DNA of 19,868 nucleotides from WFQV01 sp964611145 (GTDB lineage Bacteria > Bacteroidota > Ignavibacteria > Ignavibacteriales > Melioribacteraceae), in contig CAZSYM010000043.1 in the NCBI GenBank assembly GCA_964611145.1, forward strand, positions 1-19,868, read 5' to 3'. The notes beneath the pieces were generated by a model. That model made no database searches and had not been told where the DNA came from. It saw only the letters and a program-made list of their open reading frames with translations. This document shows positions 1-7,632 of this stretch, one piece after another (position 1 is the first letter of the stretch; every line of letters starts with the position of its first letter). A program made the position numbers and the translations under genes.

Positions 1-2
1 TT

Positions 3-563
3 ATGAAAATCACAAAAACAGATATTGAAGGATTGTTGATTATCGAGCCTGATGTTTACGGCGACGAACGCGGATATTTTTTCGAAGCATACAATAAAAA
101 ACGCTACGAAGAAAACGGATTGAATTTCGATTTCGTGCAAGATAATTTTTCCCGCTCGGTAAAAGGAACAATCCGCGGATTGCATTATCAAGTGGGAGAT
201 TACGCACAGGACAAACTTTGCGAAGTGCTTTACGGAAAAGTTCTTGACGTGGCGGTAGATATTCGTTTCGGTTCACCGACTTTCGGCAAGCATTTTACAA
301 TCGAACTTTCGGACGAAAACCATTTGCAATTTTGGTTGCCAAAAGGTTTTGCGCACGGTTTTGCGGTTCTTTCAGAGTTTGCATTGTTTCATTATAAAGC
401 TACGAATTATTACAGCAAGAAAGACGAACGCGCCATTATCTACAACGACGAAACGCTTGCAATCGATTGGCGCGTGGAAAATCCGATACTTTCGGAAAAA
501 GATTTGCATGCAAAAAAATTTAATGAAATAGAAAAAGATTTTATTTTCAAAAAGGAGAAATAA
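3..563 (+). CDS. rfbC: dTDP-4-dehydrorhamnose 3,5-epimerase
   Basis: This cytoplasmic cupin-fold enzyme epimerises C3 and C5 of dTDP-4-keto-6-deoxyglucose, the third step of dTDP-L-rhamnose synthesis for surface polysaccharide. The 186-residue protein is of usual family length and complete. Visible family marks are the ERGYF segment near residue 22, RGLHYQ with catalytic His61, the LCEVLYGKVLDVAVDIR strand (substrate-contacting Lys71), FAHGF at 116-120, the Tyr131 region, and SEKD with Asp167, which pairs with the His in this family. The ATG lies two bases from the window edge, so its ribosome site cannot be seen. It ends one base before ugd and is probably cotranscribed with it. The partner genes rfbA and rfbB are not here and may lie upstream; a possible rfbD lies at 2807. 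Assignment is firm; the exact sugar made depends on the missing neighbours. Confidence 0.95.
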   Translation: MKITKTDIEGLLIIEPDVYGDERGYFFEAYNKKRYEENGLNFDFVQDNFSRSVKGTIRGLHYQVGDYAQDKLCEVLYGKVLDVAVDIRFGSPTFGKHFTIELSDENHLQFWLPKGFAHGFAVLSEFALFHYKATNYYSKKDERAIIYNDETLAIDWRVENPILSEKDLHAKKFNEIEKDFIFKKEK

Positions 564-564
564 T

Positions 565-1893
565 ATGAGAATAGCGGTAATTGGCACAGGTTATGTCGGC
601 CTCGTAACGGGAACATGTTTCGCGGATATGGGCAACGATGTTGTTTGTATTGACAACGACCCGAAGAAATTGGAAAAATTGAACAATCGCGAAGTGCCGA
701 TTTACGAACCCGGACTCGAGCGTTTGTTCCTTGCTAATATTGACAAAGGAAGATTGACTTTTTCGGACAATCTCGAAAAAGCGGTTCTTGAAAATGAAAT
801 TATTATGCTTTGTTTGCCGACACCGCAAGGCGAAGACGGTTCTGCAGACTTGAAATACGTTTACGGCGTTGCTGAAGATATTGGTGAAATTTTAGCAAGA
901 AACAAAGACCACGAATATAAAATTATCGTTAACAAAAGCACCGTGCCTGTCGGGACATCGAAAGCGACGAAGGAAATTATTGAAAGCAAAGGCGCGGAAA
1001 ATTTCGAAGTGATTTCCAATCCCGAATTCTTGCGTGAAGGCTTTGCTGTGGAAGATTTTATGAAGCCCGAGCGCGTAGTAATCGGTGCGGAAAGCGATTT
1101 CGCAAAAGAGAAAATGAAACGCCTTTACGCGCCGTTTGTCCGTCAAGGCAATCCGATTTTGATTATGGACCCGCAAAGTTCGGAAGTAACCAAATACGCC
1201 GCAAATTCGTTTCTCGCAACGAAAATTACGTTTATGAACGAACTTGCGAATTTCTGTGAGAAAGTCGGCGCGGACGTGGATTTGGTTCGCAAAGGAATGG
1301 GAACGGACTCGCGTATCGGCAAACGCTTTTTGTTCCCGGGCATCGGCTACGGAGGTTCGTGTTTCCCGAAAGATGTTAACGCTTTGATTAAAACCGCAGC
1401 TGAAAAAGGTTCGCCAATTACTTTGCTTGAACAAGTCGATAAAATCAACAAGCGCCAAAAGGAAGTGCTTGTGGATAAAGTTATGGCGCATTTTAACGGC
1501 GAAATCAAGGGTAAAAAATTTGCTGTTTGGGGATTAGCGTTCAAACCCAACACGGACGATATGCGCGAGGCGCCGTCGATTACGATAATTAACAAATTGC
1601 TGGGTGCCGGTGCGAATGTGGTCGCTTATGATCCGGCTGCCACAGAGAATGCAAAATTTCACTTCGGTGATAAAATTAAGTACGTGAAAAATCAATACGA
1701 AGCGTTAACGGATAGCGACGCGCTCTTGATTTTAACGGAGTGGAACGAATTCAGAAATCCCGAGTTCGACACAATCGCAAAACTACTTACGCAGAAACTA
1801 ATTTTCGACGGGCGTAATGTTTATACCCCAACGCAGATGGAAGAGCTCGGATTTACCTACTATAGCATAGGCCGGAAACCTGTTAATGTTTAA
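565..1893 (+). CDS. ugd: UDP-glucose 6-dehydrogenase
   Basis: This enzyme oxidises UDP-glucose to UDP-glucuronate with two NAD+, a precursor for uronic-acid-containing capsule, exopolysaccharide or LPS. The 442 residues match the usual bacterial length. The N-terminal Rossmann domain begins with GTGYVG (residues 7-12) and an acidic IDND strand end. The central region carries NPEFLREG (Glu154) and KYAANSFLATKI. The catalytic cysteine is Cys266 in GYGGSCFPKD. The C-terminal UDP-binding domain has the typical LAFKPNTDDMREAPS stretch. A strong aaaggag site sits just before the ATG, overlapping the end of rfbC, which suggests coupled expression. A hairpin terminator follows directly. UDP-ManNAc or GDP-mannose dehydrogenase are related alternatives, but the motifs favour Ugd. 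Confidence 0.96.
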   Translation: MRIAVIGTGYVGLVTGTCFADMGNDVVCIDNDPKKLEKLNNREVPIYEPGLERLFLANIDKGRLTFSDNLEKAVLENEIIMLCLPTPQGEDGSADLKYVYGVAEDIGEILARNKDHEYKIIVNKSTVPVGTSKATKEIIESKGAENFEVISNPEFLREGFAVEDFMKPERVVIGAESDFAKEKMKRLYAPFVRQGNPILIMDPQSSEVTKYAANSFLATKITFMNELANFCEKVGADVDLVRKGMGTDSRIGKRFLFPGIGYGGSCFPKDVNALIKTAAEKGSPITLLEQVDKINKRQKEVLVDKVMAHFNGEIKGKKFAVWGLAFKPNTDDMREAPSITIINKLLGAGANVVAYDPAATENAKFHFGDKIKYVKNQYEALTDSDALLILTEWNEFRNPEFDTIAKLLTQKLIFDGRNVYTPTQMEELGFTYYSIGRKPVNV

Positions 1894-1901
1894 AATCAAC
1901 G

Positions 1902-1923
1902 GAGCGCCTTCGGGCGCTCTTTT
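1902..1923 (+). terminator. Intrinsic terminator after ugd
   Basis: A perfect 7-bp GC-rich stem, GAGCGCC (1902-1908) with GGCGCTC (1913-1919), is closed by the very stable TTCG tetraloop and followed by four T. It begins 8 bases after the ugd stop and ends only 15 bases before the next ATG, so it either ends the rfbC-ugd transcript or attenuates the downstream trio. Confidence 0.85.
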
Positions 1924-1938
1924 GACTTTGGGACGTCT

Positions 1939-2832
1939 ATGAAACTCCTTTTAATCGGTCATACCGTAAAAGACACAATACGAGACGGAGACAAAATTTC
2001 CGTAAAGCCCGGCGGATTGTACTATTCGGCAATTGCAATGCGAAATTTAATTACCCCGAAGGACGAGATTTTCTTGTTAACCTCCTTCGACAAGGAGAAT
2101 TTCGAACTTTTAGAAGAGGTTTATTCCGATTTCAATTTGGATTTTGCCGAGGAGGTGGAAAAAATGCCGGGTATTCGTCTTACGCTTTATGAAAACAAGG
2201 AGCGGAAGGAGGAATATGAAAACATTTCCGGTAAGCTCTCCCTCGAAAAACTTTTTGCTTCTAACATCGATTTTGACGGCATTCTTGTGAATATGATTAC
2301 GGGGTTTGACATTTCGGCGGAGGATATTCAAAAGTTGCGTGAAAAATATAAGGGGAAAATTTATCTCGACGTTCATAGTTTGTCTCGCGGAATGAACGAG
2401 CGCAAAGAGAGGTTTTTTAGGAAAATACCGGATGCACAAAAATGGTATTCAGCGGCGGATATTATTCAATCCAACGAATATGAAATTTTTACATTGAGCG
2501 AGGAAACGGAAGAAATAAAAATAGCGGAAGAAGTTCTTTCCGACGAGGGAAAAATTTTGATAAAAACAATGGGGCGAGTCGGTGCCCGAGCGTATTTTCG
2601 CGACAGAGGAGAAATTGCTTCCGCCTTTGTGACGGCAATCAAATCGAAAGCCTTGAACCAAGTCGGTTGCGGGGATGTCTTTGGGACAGCGTTTTTTTAT
2701 TCTTATATTTCGCAAAGGGATTTGTTGTACTCACTTCGCTTTGCTAACGTTGCGGCGGGAGTTGTTACGGAGTATGAAAAATTCGAAGATTACAAAAAAT
2801 TGAAAAATGATATTGCCAAAAGATTTTATTAG
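1939..2832 (+). CDS. PfkB-family sugar kinase
   Basis: This is a ribokinase/PfkB-fold kinase that should transfer phosphate from ATP to a sugar or nucleoside hydroxyl; the substrate is not identifiable. The 297 residues fit the family. Visible marks are the substrate-binding KPGG at 23-26, a QSNEYE segment at 177-182 (the NxxE motif for Mg-phosphate), TMGRVGA at 210-216, and the second PfkB signature as NQVGCGDVF at 240-248 with catalytic base Asp246. That signature differs from the usual DTxGAGD: the first Asp is Asn and the Ala of the anion hole is Cys. It starts 15 bases after a terminator and its 3' end overlaps the reductase gene by 26 bases, so the two are probably translationally coupled. 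An HldE-type heptose kinase is possible, but nothing specific supports it. Confidence 0.85.
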   Translation: MKLLLIGHTVKDTIRDGDKISVKPGGLYYSAIAMRNLITPKDEIFLLTSFDKENFELLEEVYSDFNLDFAEEVEKMPGIRLTLYENKERKEEYENISGKLSLEKLFASNIDFDGILVNMITGFDISAEDIQKLREKYKGKIYLDVHSLSRGMNERKERFFRKIPDAQKWYSAADIIQSNEYEIFTLSEETEEIKIAEEVLSDEGKILIKTMGRVGARAYFRDRGEIASAFVTAIKSKALNQVGCGDVFGTAFFYSYISQRDLLYSLRFANVAAGVVTEYEKFEDYKKLKNDIAKRFY

Positions 2833-3724
2833 AAAGAGGATTTTAATTGTCGGCTCGAACGGAATGCTGGGCCAAAGGCTTACACTCTATTACACGAATC
2901 AAAAGGGCGTGGAACTTCTTACCTGCTCGGCGGAAGAAAAATCTTTCATCCAAAATGTAAATTATGTAAAACTTGATATCACCGAGAAAAACGAGGTAAA
3001 AAGAATAATTAACGATTTTTACCCCGACGCAATAATAAACGCCGCGGCTTATACGAACGTCGATGGTTGCGAAACACATAGAGAACTCGCCTGGAAGGTG
3101 AACGTAAGCGGTGTGGCGAATTTGGCACATTATGCTTGGGCTTGCGATGCTCACGTGGTGCATATTTCTACCGACTACGTCTTTGACGGGGAAAACGGAC
3201 CTTACACGGAAAAAGACAGAGTGAATCCGATTTCTTATTATGGACGAACAAAGTTGGCAAGTGAAAACACTTTGCGAGGCAGCGGGGTTTTTAATACTAT
3301 TATCCGCACTAATGTACTTTACGGTCCCGCAAAGTACGGACGTCCCGATTTTGTGAAGTGGGTTGTTTCTTCGTTGCGAAAAGGAGATACAATCCGAATA
3401 GTGACAGACCAGATTAATAATCCCACCTATATAGACGACCTTGTGTGGGCTATCGCAAAAGTGATTGAGTATAAGAAAGAAGGCTTGTTCCACATAGGAG
3501 GAAAGGAGTTTCTTTCCCGTTACGATTTCACGTTGCGGATTGCGGATTTCTTCAATCTTGACAAAAAAAGAATTGTCCCCATTGAAACTTATGAATTGAA
3601 TCAGGCGGCGCGCCGTCCCTTGAAATCAGGTTTAATTACGCTGAAGGCACAAACGGAGCTGGGGTATAACCCGACGGAAATTGAAGCAAGCTTTGCTCTG
3701 ATGAAAAAGGAGCTGAATCTTTGA
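2807..3724 (+). CDS. rfbD: RmlD-type NAD(P)-dependent sugar reductase
   Basis: This extended short-chain dehydrogenase best resembles dTDP-4-dehydrorhamnose reductase, which reduces dTDP-4-keto-L-rhamnose to dTDP-L-rhamnose. The 305 residues are of usual length. The Rossmann fold begins ILIVGSNGMLGQ, with GxxGxxG at 16-22. NAAAYTNVD, the family hallmark STDYVFDG at 121-128 and the catalytic pair Tyr145/Lys149 (YYGRTK) follow. NPTYIDDL marks the substrate domain. The ATG at 2807 lies 26 bases inside the kinase gene. A later non-ATG start would cut into the first beta strand, so the overlap is probably real. With rfbC at the left edge a dTDP-rhamnose role is likely. Separation from rfbC by ugd and a terminator, and pairing with a kinase, leave room for another nucleotide sugar. 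Confidence 0.85.
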   Translation: MILPKDFIRKRILIVGSNGMLGQRLTLYYTNQKGVELLTCSAEEKSFIQNVNYVKLDITEKNEVKRIINDFYPDAIINAAAYTNVDGCETHRELAWKVNVSGVANLAHYAWACDAHVVHISTDYVFDGENGPYTEKDRVNPISYYGRTKLASENTLRGSGVFNTIIRTNVLYGPAKYGRPDFVKWVVSSLRKGDTIRIVTDQINNPTYIDDLVWAIAKVIEYKKEGLFHIGGKEFLSRYDFTLRIADFFNLDKKRIVPIETYELNQAARRPLKSGLITLKAQTELGYNPTEIEASFALMKKELNL

Positions 3725-4539
3725 AAAAACTTTTTGAAAAATACGACGGTTTCATTTTCGACTTGGACGGAACGCTTTACCGAGGTAGCAAAATAATCGA
3801 GGGAGCGAAAGAAACGGTCAATTCCCTTGTAAATATGGGAAAGGACCTGATATTTGTTTCGAACAAAACCACCGGCTCGGCGGAGGAATACTTTTCCTTT
3901 CTTGTGAAAAACGGTCTCGCTGTGTTTTCTTCTCGCATACTGACGTCCGCCGAAGTAGTGAGAAACTTTTTGGCTGTGAATTTCACGGGAAAAAACTTCT
4001 ATGCTATCGGCGAGAAAGTTTTTATAGAAGAATTGCAAAAAGCCGAGATAAACTTTTCCGAGAATCCCTCCGAAATTGATGTGGTGATTATTACTTTGGA
4101 TAGAACCCTAAATCTGGAAAAAATCGAAATTGCAGCCAAGGCGCTGGAGAAAGGAGCTTACTTTTTTGCCGCCAATATCGACGATACATGCCCCGTGGAC
4201 GAGGGCGAGATAACGGATGCCGGAGCGGTAATATCCTTGCTCGAAAAGAGAACTTACAGAAAATTGGAAGACCATTTCGGAAAACCTTCACTGCACATGT
4301 TTTCGGAAATCCGACGAGCGATGAAATTTCCTCCGGAACGTTACTTAATTGTGGGAGATAGACTTTTGACCGACATCAAAATGGGAAATGATTTCGGTTT
4401 GGATACCGCACTTGTTAACACCGGTGTTAAAAATAACTTTGGACTTTACGGAGAAATACAACCCACCTACAAATTGCATTCCGTCGCCGATTTGTTAGAC
4501 ATTGTTGAAGAGGAAAATGAAGCAAATCGGAAAAAGTAA
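3721..4539 (+). CDS. NagD-like HAD-superfamily phosphatase
   Basis: A class IIA haloacid-dehalogenase-type phosphatase (NagD / p-nitrophenyl-phosphatase group) that hydrolyses small phosphoesters through an aspartyl-phosphate. The 272 residues fit this group. Motif I is FDLDGTLYRG with nucleophile Asp14 and general acid Asp16. Motif II is the Ser of VSNKTT (Ser47). Motif III is Lys188 in FGKPS. Motif IV is VGDRLLTDIKMG with Asp213 and Asp218. Residues about 80-180 form the cap, which sets specificity. The start is TTG at 3721, overlapping the reductase stop as TTGA and preceded by an aaggag site at good spacing, so translation is coupled. Its placement suggests it dephosphorylates a sugar phosphate linked to the kinase and reductase. 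The substrate is unknown. Confidence 0.88.
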   Translation: MKKLFEKYDGFIFDLDGTLYRGSKIIEGAKETVNSLVNMGKDLIFVSNKTTGSAEEYFSFLVKNGLAVFSSRILTSAEVVRNFLAVNFTGKNFYAIGEKVFIEELQKAEINFSENPSEIDVVIITLDRTLNLEKIEIAAKALEKGAYFFAANIDDTCPVDEGEITDAGAVISLLEKRTYRKLEDHFGKPSLHMFSEIRRAMKFPPERYLIVGDRLLTDIKMGNDFGLDTALVNTGVKNNFGLYGEIQPTYKLHSVADLLDIVEEENEANRKK

Positions 4540-4588
4540 CGGCTCGTAAAACATCTTCGTGCATTGTCTGTTTTCCCCTATTTATTCT

Positions 4589-4610
4589 TTTCTAATTGTT
4601 ATTTTAGAAA
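4589..4610. promoter_or_regulatory. Inverted repeat, candidate operator of the amylase-TetR operon
   Basis: A perfect 7-bp inverted repeat, TTTCTAA (4589-4595) and TTAGAAA (4604-4610), is separated by 8 bases and lies 27 bases before the GH13 start in a 98-base gap. Its size suits a dimeric regulator, and the operon encodes its own TetR protein, so autoregulation is a plausible inference. No clear promoter elements could be placed with confidence. In AT-rich DNA such a repeat can arise by chance. Confidence 0.3.
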
Positions 4611-4637
4611 CTACAATTTTAATAAATCGGGAGAAAA

Positions 4638-7019
4638 ATGTTTAGACTAAGAAATTTTCTCGCATTGCTTCTCTTTTTTGTGTTCGTGCGTATGGGTATT
4701 GCCAAAACTGGAGACTTAATCGCTACCGTCAATTTGATTTCCGGAAAAGCGGATTCCGTTTTGATTTCCGATATGTTTTACTCCGAAAAGTACGACATAC
4801 ATCCTCTCTCGTGCGGTGTTGTTAACGTGAAGTTTAATACGTCTTCCCGGATGCTTGTTTTCAAAGCGCCGAGGAGTTTTGAAGGATGGGAGATGTGTTC
4901 GATTTTGAACGGCAACGACACGCTTGCATTCCCCGTTTTTGTGCGGAAAAAAATTCCAGTGAAATTCCGATTCAAACCCAAAAGGAAATTCAAAGAGATA
5001 ACTCTTTTCGGCGAATTTAATCAATGGAATCGTCACAGTATTCCCATGCATGACAGCGACGGCGATGGCGTTTATGAAGTCGATATTGAGCTTGATCCCG
5101 GCGTGTATCAGTACAAGTTTTACGCGGATACTCTGGAGCTGTGCGATCCTTCGAATCCCGACAGCGTAGCAAACGGACTTGGTGGCTTTAATTCTGTGAT
5201 TAAAGTAAAGCCCGAGGGCAAACACGAAAGATTTCTTCACGTGGGAAGTTTTGATATTGCCAACGGTACGGCAGAATTTTCTTTTTACTTCGGGAACGAT
5301 TCCTTCGGTGAAAAGATTTCACGGAGAAACATATTGGCTTTATTAAATAACGAAAGAATAGAAGATGATTTTGTGGGCGTTCAAAAGAACGAAATAACAA
5401 TCTCTCTCCCGACCGAGATGTTGCGCGGGAAAAATATTTTGCGTGTGGCGGTATCTTCCGATGGGATTCATTCCAATTTGCAGGAAGTTTTTATTTATGA
5501 CGGAAAGCCTTATGATAACGATGCACCGTTCGATTGGCATGACGGGATAATTTATTCTCTTTTGACGGATAGATTTTTCAACGGCGATAAAGGAAACGAT
5601 CGCCCCGTTGTTCACGATTCTCTTTCATGGAAAGCAAATTACGAGGGCGGAGATTTTCAAGGTATAATTGATAAAATCGAAAGCGGGTATTTCGATAGCT
5701 TGGGAATAAATGTGCTTTGGATTTCGCCCGTAAACGACAATCCGAACGAAGCCTTTCGCGGCTGGCCGAAACCGCATAGATGGTTCGCGGGATATCATGG
5801 TTATTGGCCTATATCGGCTTATCGCGTGGAAGAACATTTCGGGAACATGGAGCTGTTAAAAAGCCTTGTTCAAAAAGCGCACGAGCACGGCATAAAGGTG
5901 CTCCTCGATTTTGTATCTCACCATGTTCATAAATATCATCCTTATTTCAAAGAACACAGAGATTGGTTCGGTAGTATGTATTTACCGGACGGTAAGCCGA
6001 ACATTCGCTTGTGGGACGAGCATCGTCTTACCACTTGGTTCGAGCCGTATTTGCCGTCTTTTAATTATCTTAATTCCGCCGAGGCTGTGGACACAATGAC
6101 CGCAAACGCTCTCTGGTGGCTCAAAAAAACGGGAGCGGACGGATTTAGACACGATGCCGTTAAGCATGTCCCGAATATTTTTTGGAGAACTTTGACCAGA
6201 AAACTCAAAAGTCTTGGAAAAAAACACTATTATCAAATCGGGGAAACCTTCGGCAATTACGCCCTCGTTAGTTCCTACGTGAACAACGGGCAACTGGACG
6301 CGCAGTTTAATTTTAATCTTTATAATGTGGCGCAAGCCGTTTTTATTGATTCGAGTAAAACGTTTGCCGATTTGCGTGATGAACTAAGAAAGACAAGGCA
6401 AATTTACGGACCGCTTCCTTTAATGGGTAATATAATGGACAGCCATGATAAGAATCGTTATATAGCTTATGCGGACGGGGATATCCCGCTTTGGATGTGG
6501 GACGCTACGGAAATGGGGTGGAAAAATCCGCCCAAGGTTGACCATCCCTCAAGTTATCTTAAAACGGAACTTTATTTAGCCTACGAATTTTCGATTCCCG
6601 GCGTTCCTGTTGTTTATTACGGCAGCGAATTCGGAATGACGGGGGCGTCCGACCCCGATAATCGCCGTATGATGAGATTCGGTAATCAGCTTAATTTTTA
6701 TGAGAAAAAGATGTTGGACAAGGTGCGTCATATAATTCACCTCAGAAGAAAACATACCGCGCTTCGATATGGAGATATTTATTTTCTGAAAGCCGATACT
6801 TCCGTTTTTGCTTTTGTGCGCTCCGATTTTAACGAAAGGATATTGATTGTGTTTAATAAAACCGCTATTCCCAGGCGAGTAAGTGTCGATTTCCCCGCTT
6901 GCTATGATGTGAACTTGGCTAGGGATTTAATGGACGGGGAAGTTTTCCGACCCGAGCGCGACGAAATGACAATCGTTCTTCCGGCGTATGGATTCAAATT
7001 TTTAAAATTGGAGAGGTGA
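4638..7019 (+). CDS. Exported GH13 alpha-amylase-family glycosidase with N-terminal beta domains
   Basis: This enzyme should hydrolyse or transfer alpha-glucosidic bonds in starch, glycogen or maltodextrin. A short basic start and hydrophobic stretch (residues 1-22) look like a signal peptide, placing it in the periplasm or outside. About 300 residues precede the catalytic barrel: a beta-rich segment (25-104), a CBM48/glycogen-binding-like domain (106-192, with GEFNQW and GVYQYKFYAD), and another Ig-like segment (198-292). The barrel starts near WHDGIIYSLLTDRFF. Conserved regions are DFVSHH (Asp424), GFRHDAVKH (Arg504, nucleophile Asp506), GETF (acid/base Glu536) and MDSHDKNR (His603, Asp604). 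It is longer (793 residues) than typical neopullulanases because of these domains. It begins an operon with a TetR gene. Exact specificity (alpha-amylase, cyclomaltodextrinase, pullulanase) cannot be told. Confidence 0.93.
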   Translation: MFRLRNFLALLLFFVFVRMGIAKTGDLIATVNLISGKADSVLISDMFYSEKYDIHPLSCGVVNVKFNTSSRMLVFKAPRSFEGWEMCSILNGNDTLAFPVFVRKKIPVKFRFKPKRKFKEITLFGEFNQWNRHSIPMHDSDGDGVYEVDIELDPGVYQYKFYADTLELCDPSNPDSVANGLGGFNSVIKVKPEGKHERFLHVGSFDIANGTAEFSFYFGNDSFGEKISRRNILALLNNERIEDDFVGVQKNEITISLPTEMLRGKNILRVAVSSDGIHSNLQEVFIYDGKPYDNDAPFDWHDGIIYSLLTDRFFNGDKGNDRPVVHDSLSWKANYEGGDFQGIIDKIESGYFDSLGINVLWISPVNDNPNEAFRGWPKPHRWFAGYHGYWPISAYRVEEHFGNMELLKSLVQKAHEHGIKVLLDFVSHHVHKYHPYFKEHRDWFGSMYLPDGKPNIRLWDEHRLTTWFEPYLPSFNYLNSAEAVDTMTANALWWLKKTGADGFRHDAVKHVPNIFWRTLTRKLKSLGKKHYYQIGETFGNYALVSSYVNNGQLDAQFNFNLYNVAQAVFIDSSKTFADLRDELRKTRQIYGPLPLMGNIMDSHDKNRYIAYADGDIPLWMWDATEMGWKNPPKVDHPSSYLKTELYLAYEFSIPGVPVVYYGSEFGMTGASDPDNRRMMRFGNQLNFYEKKMLDKVRHIIHLRRKHTALRYGDIYFLKADTSVFAFVRSDFNERILIVFNKTAIPRRVSVDFPACYDVNLARDLMDGEVFRPERDEMTIVLPAYGFKFLKLER

Positions 7020-7022
7020 AAA

Positions 7023-7631
7023 ATGTATAAAAAGGGCAAATCCCCGACGAAAGGATTGATTCTGAAAAGCGCTCTTGAGTTGTTCTCCCGGCATGGATTC
7101 AAAGGCGCCACCATTCGGATGATAGCCTCCGATGTTGGAATAAGAGAAAGCTCGGTTTATAGCTTCTTTAAATCCAAGGAGGAAATATTAAAAGCGATAG
7201 TAAAAGATTACCAAAAGCGAAAAATCAATGCAAAGGTAATATCGGAAGAAATTCTTGACTACATCGGTAAACCCCTCAAGTTTATGAAAAAATATTGTGA
7301 GAAAATGATAACCTATTGGGACAGCCCGCTTGAAAGAGCCGTTTTACGACTTTATTTAATCGAGCAGTTTACCGGTCATAACGATTTGGAGATTTCCCTC
7401 GAAGCATTTTTAAAAGAGCAACAGGAAGTTTGGAGTTTTGTCTTCGATAAAATGATAGAATATCGCTTGATTAAAAAAACGGATGCCCGACTTCTAGCGG
7501 AGGAGTTTACTTCGTATCTTTATTTTTTGCGGATTAAATATTTAACCGGGGAAAAGGGTGAAAATGTTAAAGAAGCTTTGAAACTTGCTTACAAGCACTG
7601 CGAATTTTTCTGGGAAGCGATAAAACCGTGA
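7023..7631 (+). CDS. TetR/AcrR-family transcriptional regulator
   Basis: A 202-residue one-component repressor of normal TetR length. The N-terminal DNA-binding domain (about residues 8-56) shows the family pattern: ALELFSRHGFKGATIRMIA, then the recognition helix region VGIRESSVYSFFKSKEEIL. The C-terminal helices (60-202) form the ligand and dimer domain, which is too variable to name an inducer. It starts 3 bases after the amylase stop and ends 1 base before the dehydratase start, so it is the middle gene of an operon. It may control that operon through the inverted repeat at 4589-4610; this is inference from position only. Whether its ligand is a sugar, fatty acid or something else is unknown. 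Confidence 0.92.
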   Translation: MYKKGKSPTKGLILKSALELFSRHGFKGATIRMIASDVGIRESSVYSFFKSKEEILKAIVKDYQKRKINAKVISEEILDYIGKPLKFMKKYCEKMITYWDSPLERAVLRLYLIEQFTGHNDLEISLEAFLKEQQEVWSFVFDKMIEYRLIKKTDARLLAEEFTSYLYFLRIKYLTGEKGENVKEALKLAYKHCEFFWEAIKP

Positions 7632-7632
7632 T

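Noticed and set aside
892..1491. 199-codon open frame on the minus strand inside ugd
   Set aside because: It lies wholly opposite a clear enzyme gene, and its translation is Phe/His/Arg-rich with no domain, as expected for an antisense shadow.
2843..3493. 216-codon minus-strand frame opposite the reductase
   Set aside because: Cys-, His- and Ile-rich translation without motifs; the plus strand encodes an intact RmlD-type protein.
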